Position numbers and translations under genes: made by a program | From: Paramecium octaurelia | Taxonomy: Eukaryota > Ciliophora > Oligohymenophorea > Peniculida > Parameciidae | Length of the DNA: 64,000 bases | Direction: 5' to 3' | NCBI GenBank assembly: GCA_905182995.1 | Contig: CAJJDP010000079.1 | Span: 137,893 to 201,892, forward strand | Shown: in pieces, positions 61,438 through 64,000 of the stretch | Numbering within the stretch: the first letter of the stretch is position 1 | How the letters are laid out: each line of letters begins with the position of its first letter | Notes under the pieces: model-generated | Databases searched by the model: none | What the model was told of the DNA's origin: nothing | What the model saw: the letters and a program-made list of their open reading frames with translations, nothing else

Positions 61438-62281
61438 ATGGAGCAAAGAGAAAAATCTGATATTATGATATAATCTAAGTCTTCACAGGACCAAATAGCT
61501 TAGTATTTGGTGAAGGCTGTTTTATTTTTAAGAGATAGAGACAACAAGAATGAATCAGTCAGACTTTATGGGGCAGGATCAGCTATTCCAAATGTAATTT
61601 TGGTTGCTGAAATAATAAGAGCAAGATTTAAGGTAAAAGGTTAGGAAATCGTAGGGATTGAGTTCGATCGCAACATTCGAGAATATGAAAAAGAATATTG
61701 ACGTGAAGGAGAATGGAGAGACAAAAAACATACCAATTGTAATCCCAGCAATTCGAATTAAATTGACGTACTTAATTTTTATACTGTAGATGCAATCCTA
61801 CTTAAGAGGAATTAGATTAGCCAGGCTATCAAGCACCAGGAGAAGTCAAAGCTAACGGGAAGTTTGATCTTTTTTCATATGTCATGATCTATGCAAAGAA
61901 TTTGTACATTTCAAAGAATAAAAAACCAAGGCCGAATAAGGATTACTCATATTCTAACAAGTTTTAAAATGAGAAACAAAAATAACCCTAAGAAGATAGG
62001 GTAGCATTGATTACAAGAGGAGATAGTCATGCATTAAAAAGAAAGCCTGATTAACCAGATTAAAAGGTACGATGCTTGAGATTTAATAGGAGAGTTACAG
62101 AAGAAGCAGTAGAAGTCAAGAAAGATTAAATGATAGATAAAGTAATGAAAGGAATTCAAAGTTTAGGACAAGACCAAGACCAATTTAAAACCATTCTAAT
62201 TTAAATTTCTCATCATAAAATGATAGAGAAAACAGAACTAAACAAGGAGCTATTAAAACAAGAGGAGGAAATAGAAAGTGA
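61438..62281 (+). CDS. Alba-domain RNA/DNA-binding protein with RGG tail
   Basis: A 258-residue product with introns of 22, 22 and 23 nt. Residues ~25-75 form the Alba core (SVRLYGAGSAIPNVILVAEI, IRARFK), with the G-x-G-x-AI-x-x-ai motif of the Alba/RPP25/Mdp2 superfamily. A beta hairpin follows with an NIPIVIPAIRIKL strand. The C-terminal ~110 residues are basic and disordered and end in an RGG-type segment (GAIKTRGGNRK) with many Arg/Ser/Gln. Alba proteins bind single-stranded RNA (RNase P/MRP, translation control) or chromatin; the Arg-rich tail favours an RNA role. Convergent with the eL30 gene, 85 nt apart. Confidence 0.8.
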
Positions 62282-62366
62282 TTCACATAGTTTATAGGAA
62301 ATAATTATATAATTTGGGATATCTATAATTTGTGTTATGAAAATATTGTACTAAAATAAAATTAAA

Positions 62367-62757
62367 TCATTATTGGGTAAGGATGTCGGAGTCACCTGCA
62401 TCAATAATGGCTAAGCTTGAACATCTGTGTAATTTACCACAGGCGGTACCTATAATAAGATTAAATCACTCATGCCCATAAATTAAATCAAAGAAGAACA
62501 AAGTCCCCTTCTAAACCCCCCGTACCTAAATCAACGTTGTTTCCTTAATATAACACAATGGTGATTTGAGCCAACATGGCATAATACTCAATTTGGGTCT
62601 TTCTAATTGTGGGGCAATTGTTAGAAATAAACACTAATTTGGCTGTTCCATTTCTGATTGCCTTCAATGTTTGCTTATATCCCATGGTGATCTTTCCTGA
62701 TCTGACAACCAATTAAAGTTTTTGATTCACACTCTCTTAAGCAACATTCTTCACCAT
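62367..62757 (-). CDS. RPL30: ribosomal protein eL30
   Basis: A 104-residue product split by one 76-nt intron at 62450-62525. Characteristic blocks are present: [43 protein letters not shown], and after the intron DLGTACGK...[14 protein letters not shown]. Length matches eL30 of other eukaryotes (about 105-115). It belongs to the 60S subunit and contacts 25/28S rRNA through a kink-turn. In budding yeast L30 also represses splicing of its own pre-mRNA. The start ATG (MVKNVAQESVNQKLQLVV) is 88 nt from the divergent start of the CAP gene. Confidence 0.93.
62450..62525 (-). other. unusually long G-rich intron of the eL30 gene
   Basis: 76 nt between exons that read DLG and TACGK. It begins GTACGGGGGGTTTAGAAGGG on the coding strand and ends TTATTATAG; the donor and acceptor junctions share the bases GGTAC. 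Other introns in this window are 21-39 nt. Retention would lead to an in-frame TGA after about 17 codons. The G-rich 5' part and the repeated junction could fold or bind protein. In yeast L30 binds an equivalent position in its own transcript; whether this happens here is inference only. Confidence 0.75.
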
Positions 62758-62845
62758 TTTAAAATTAATTTAAAAATTTTAATATCATTTATATTTCTAT
62801 ATCACTTTTTTCAATAATTTTTAGAAAGGCAAAACATTAATTTTT

Positions 62846-64000
62846 ATGAGCAAAATTTCTCAAGAGGCCTTTGAGTATCTAAATAAATTAAGGCAGAATC
62901 CAAAATTAGCTATCCCTAAATTGCAAGAACATCTCAAACTCTTTAAAGAAAATATCTTATAAAAACCTGGAGAAATCCCACTCCAAACAAATGAAGGACC
63001 AAAAGTAGTCAATGGTATTTTTCGGATATATACTAGAATGCATTTCATTCTTGCAAAATCAGAAGCCACTTGGTCCTTTGACTTGGAGTAAAGGATTGGA
63101 ATGTGCAGCTAGAGATCATGTCAAAGATACAGGACCAAAAGGAGTCACAGGTCACACAGGTACTGATGGATCATCCATGAGTGACAGAATAGAAAGATAT
63201 GGAGAATGGGATGTTACTGTTGGCGAAAATATCAGTTATGGATAAACCACAGGTGAAGATGGTACTAATCCAATATTATTTTAGTTATCATTCAATTAAT
63301 TATTGATGATGGTGTTTCATCTAGAGGACACAGAAAAAATTGTTTTAAACCAGAATTTGGAGTTGTAGGCATATATGATGGAGAACATAAACAATACAAA
63401 ACTTAATGCGTTTTTGATTTTGCAGGATCATTTGAAGATAAACCAGGACTTGATGCCAGTGCTCCCTCTCAGAACGTTTCATAATAATAACCAGAACAAT
63501 AATAAAACAGATAACCAGATGCTCCTCCTGCCAAACCTTAAGTCAAAGACCCTGATGATAAAATAACTTCAGACGCCTTTGACTATTTAAATCAAGTCAG
63601 ATAAACTCCCACACTCCCTATTCCAAAACTATAAAATTTGATGAAACTTTTTAAAGGAAGTGTTCTTTATAAGCCTGGTGAAATACCTTTGCAAACTAAT
63701 GAAGGTATTAAAGTCATTCAAGGTACTTTTTTAATATTAATGAAATAGAATTAATCGGATTTTTATAAAAACAACAGCCTCTACATCCATTAACATATGA
63801 CAAAGGATTAGAATAAGCTTGTGCTGATCATGTCAAAGATACTGGACCAAAAGGTGTCTGTGGACACACAGGAACTGATGGATCATCACTCTCTGACAGA
63901 ATAGAAAGATATGGAGAATGGAATGGCAAAATTGGTGAAAATATTAGTTATGGATAAAAAACTGGAGAAGATGTTATCATATAACTATTGATTGATGATG
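62846..64000 (+). CDS. tandem CAP/SCP-domain protein, cut by window end
   Basis: About 360 residues are visible and the gene continues. Two CAP (SCP/TAPS) repeats are in tandem. Repeat 1 (~1-180) reads [59 protein letters not shown] and [16 protein letters not shown] Gln/Pro-rich linker (~200-230) leads to repeat 2 ([19 protein letters not shown], ...[26 protein letters not shown]). The CAP signature His and Glu (GHTGTDG..., GEN) are kept. No signal peptide is visible at the N-terminus, so it may be cytosolic. Introns of 22, 23 and 26 nt are used; the middle one is missing at the same place in repeat 2. Confidence 0.85.

Noticed and set aside
1-64000. Transposons, LTR elements, Polintons, CRISPR arrays, tRNA or rRNA genes
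   Set aside because: No reverse transcriptase, transposase, integrase or capsid motifs, no long terminal or inverted repeats, no regular spacer arrays and no clover-leaf signatures were seen. A systematic search was not possible by eye.

Overview
The window reads as a ciliate macronuclear chromosome, most probably Paramecium. It is strongly AT-rich. TAA and TAG run in frame through every recognisable protein and must be glutamine, with TGA the only stop. Genes are cut by very short GT...AG introns, mostly 21-39 nt. Genes are packed closely on both strands. I merged exons by hand with this code. For nearly every multi-exon model reported, CDS length minus introns divides by three. No tRNA, rRNA, CRISPR array, telomere or transposon was recognised.

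Layout. 1-8.5 kb, all minus strand: a truncated coiled-coil gene, a histone deacetylase fused to an inositol polyphosphate kinase, an E2-like protein, the UTP7/WDR46 rRNA-processing factor and the ciliary factor CCDC40. 9-20.4 kb: SF-assemblin (+), a small uncharacterised gene, a complex I NDUFB7-like subunit, a degenerate hybrid histidine kinase, a phospholipase B-like protein (+), two small proteins and a RING-BRCT protein. 20.6-27.2 kb, plus strand: an uncharacterised lysine/glutamate-rich protein, a membrane protein, a coiled-coil protein and a fatty-acid-amide-hydrolase-like amidase. 27.4-43.2 kb, mostly minus: an uncharacterised beta-rich protein, Beclin-1/Atg6, a poly-Q coiled coil, an EF-hand protein, a Rab GTPase, a secreted Cys protein, a cytochrome b5 front-end desaturase, a three-repeat Myb protein and a zinc-binding coiled-coil protein. 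A plus-strand Cys-rich secreted protein lies among them. 44.1-47.7 kb (+): a tectonic-family protein and a type I membrane protein. 47.8-60.1 kb (-): a two-TM protein, a four-domain voltage-gated cation channel and a 1192-residue coiled coil. 61.4-64 kb: an Alba-RGG protein, ribosomal protein eL30, and a tandem CAP/SCP protein cut by the window end.

How the genes relate. Nothing suggests an operon; neighbours are the usual eukaryotic mix. Several products are ciliary or cortical (CCDC40, SF-assemblin, tectonic, possibly the channel). The most unusual items are the HDAC-inositol kinase fusion, the channel whose pore positions read E/S/L/L rather than EEEE, the degenerate sensor kinase, the desaturase with an extra N-terminal membrane domain, and the 76-nt G-rich intron in the eL30 gene.
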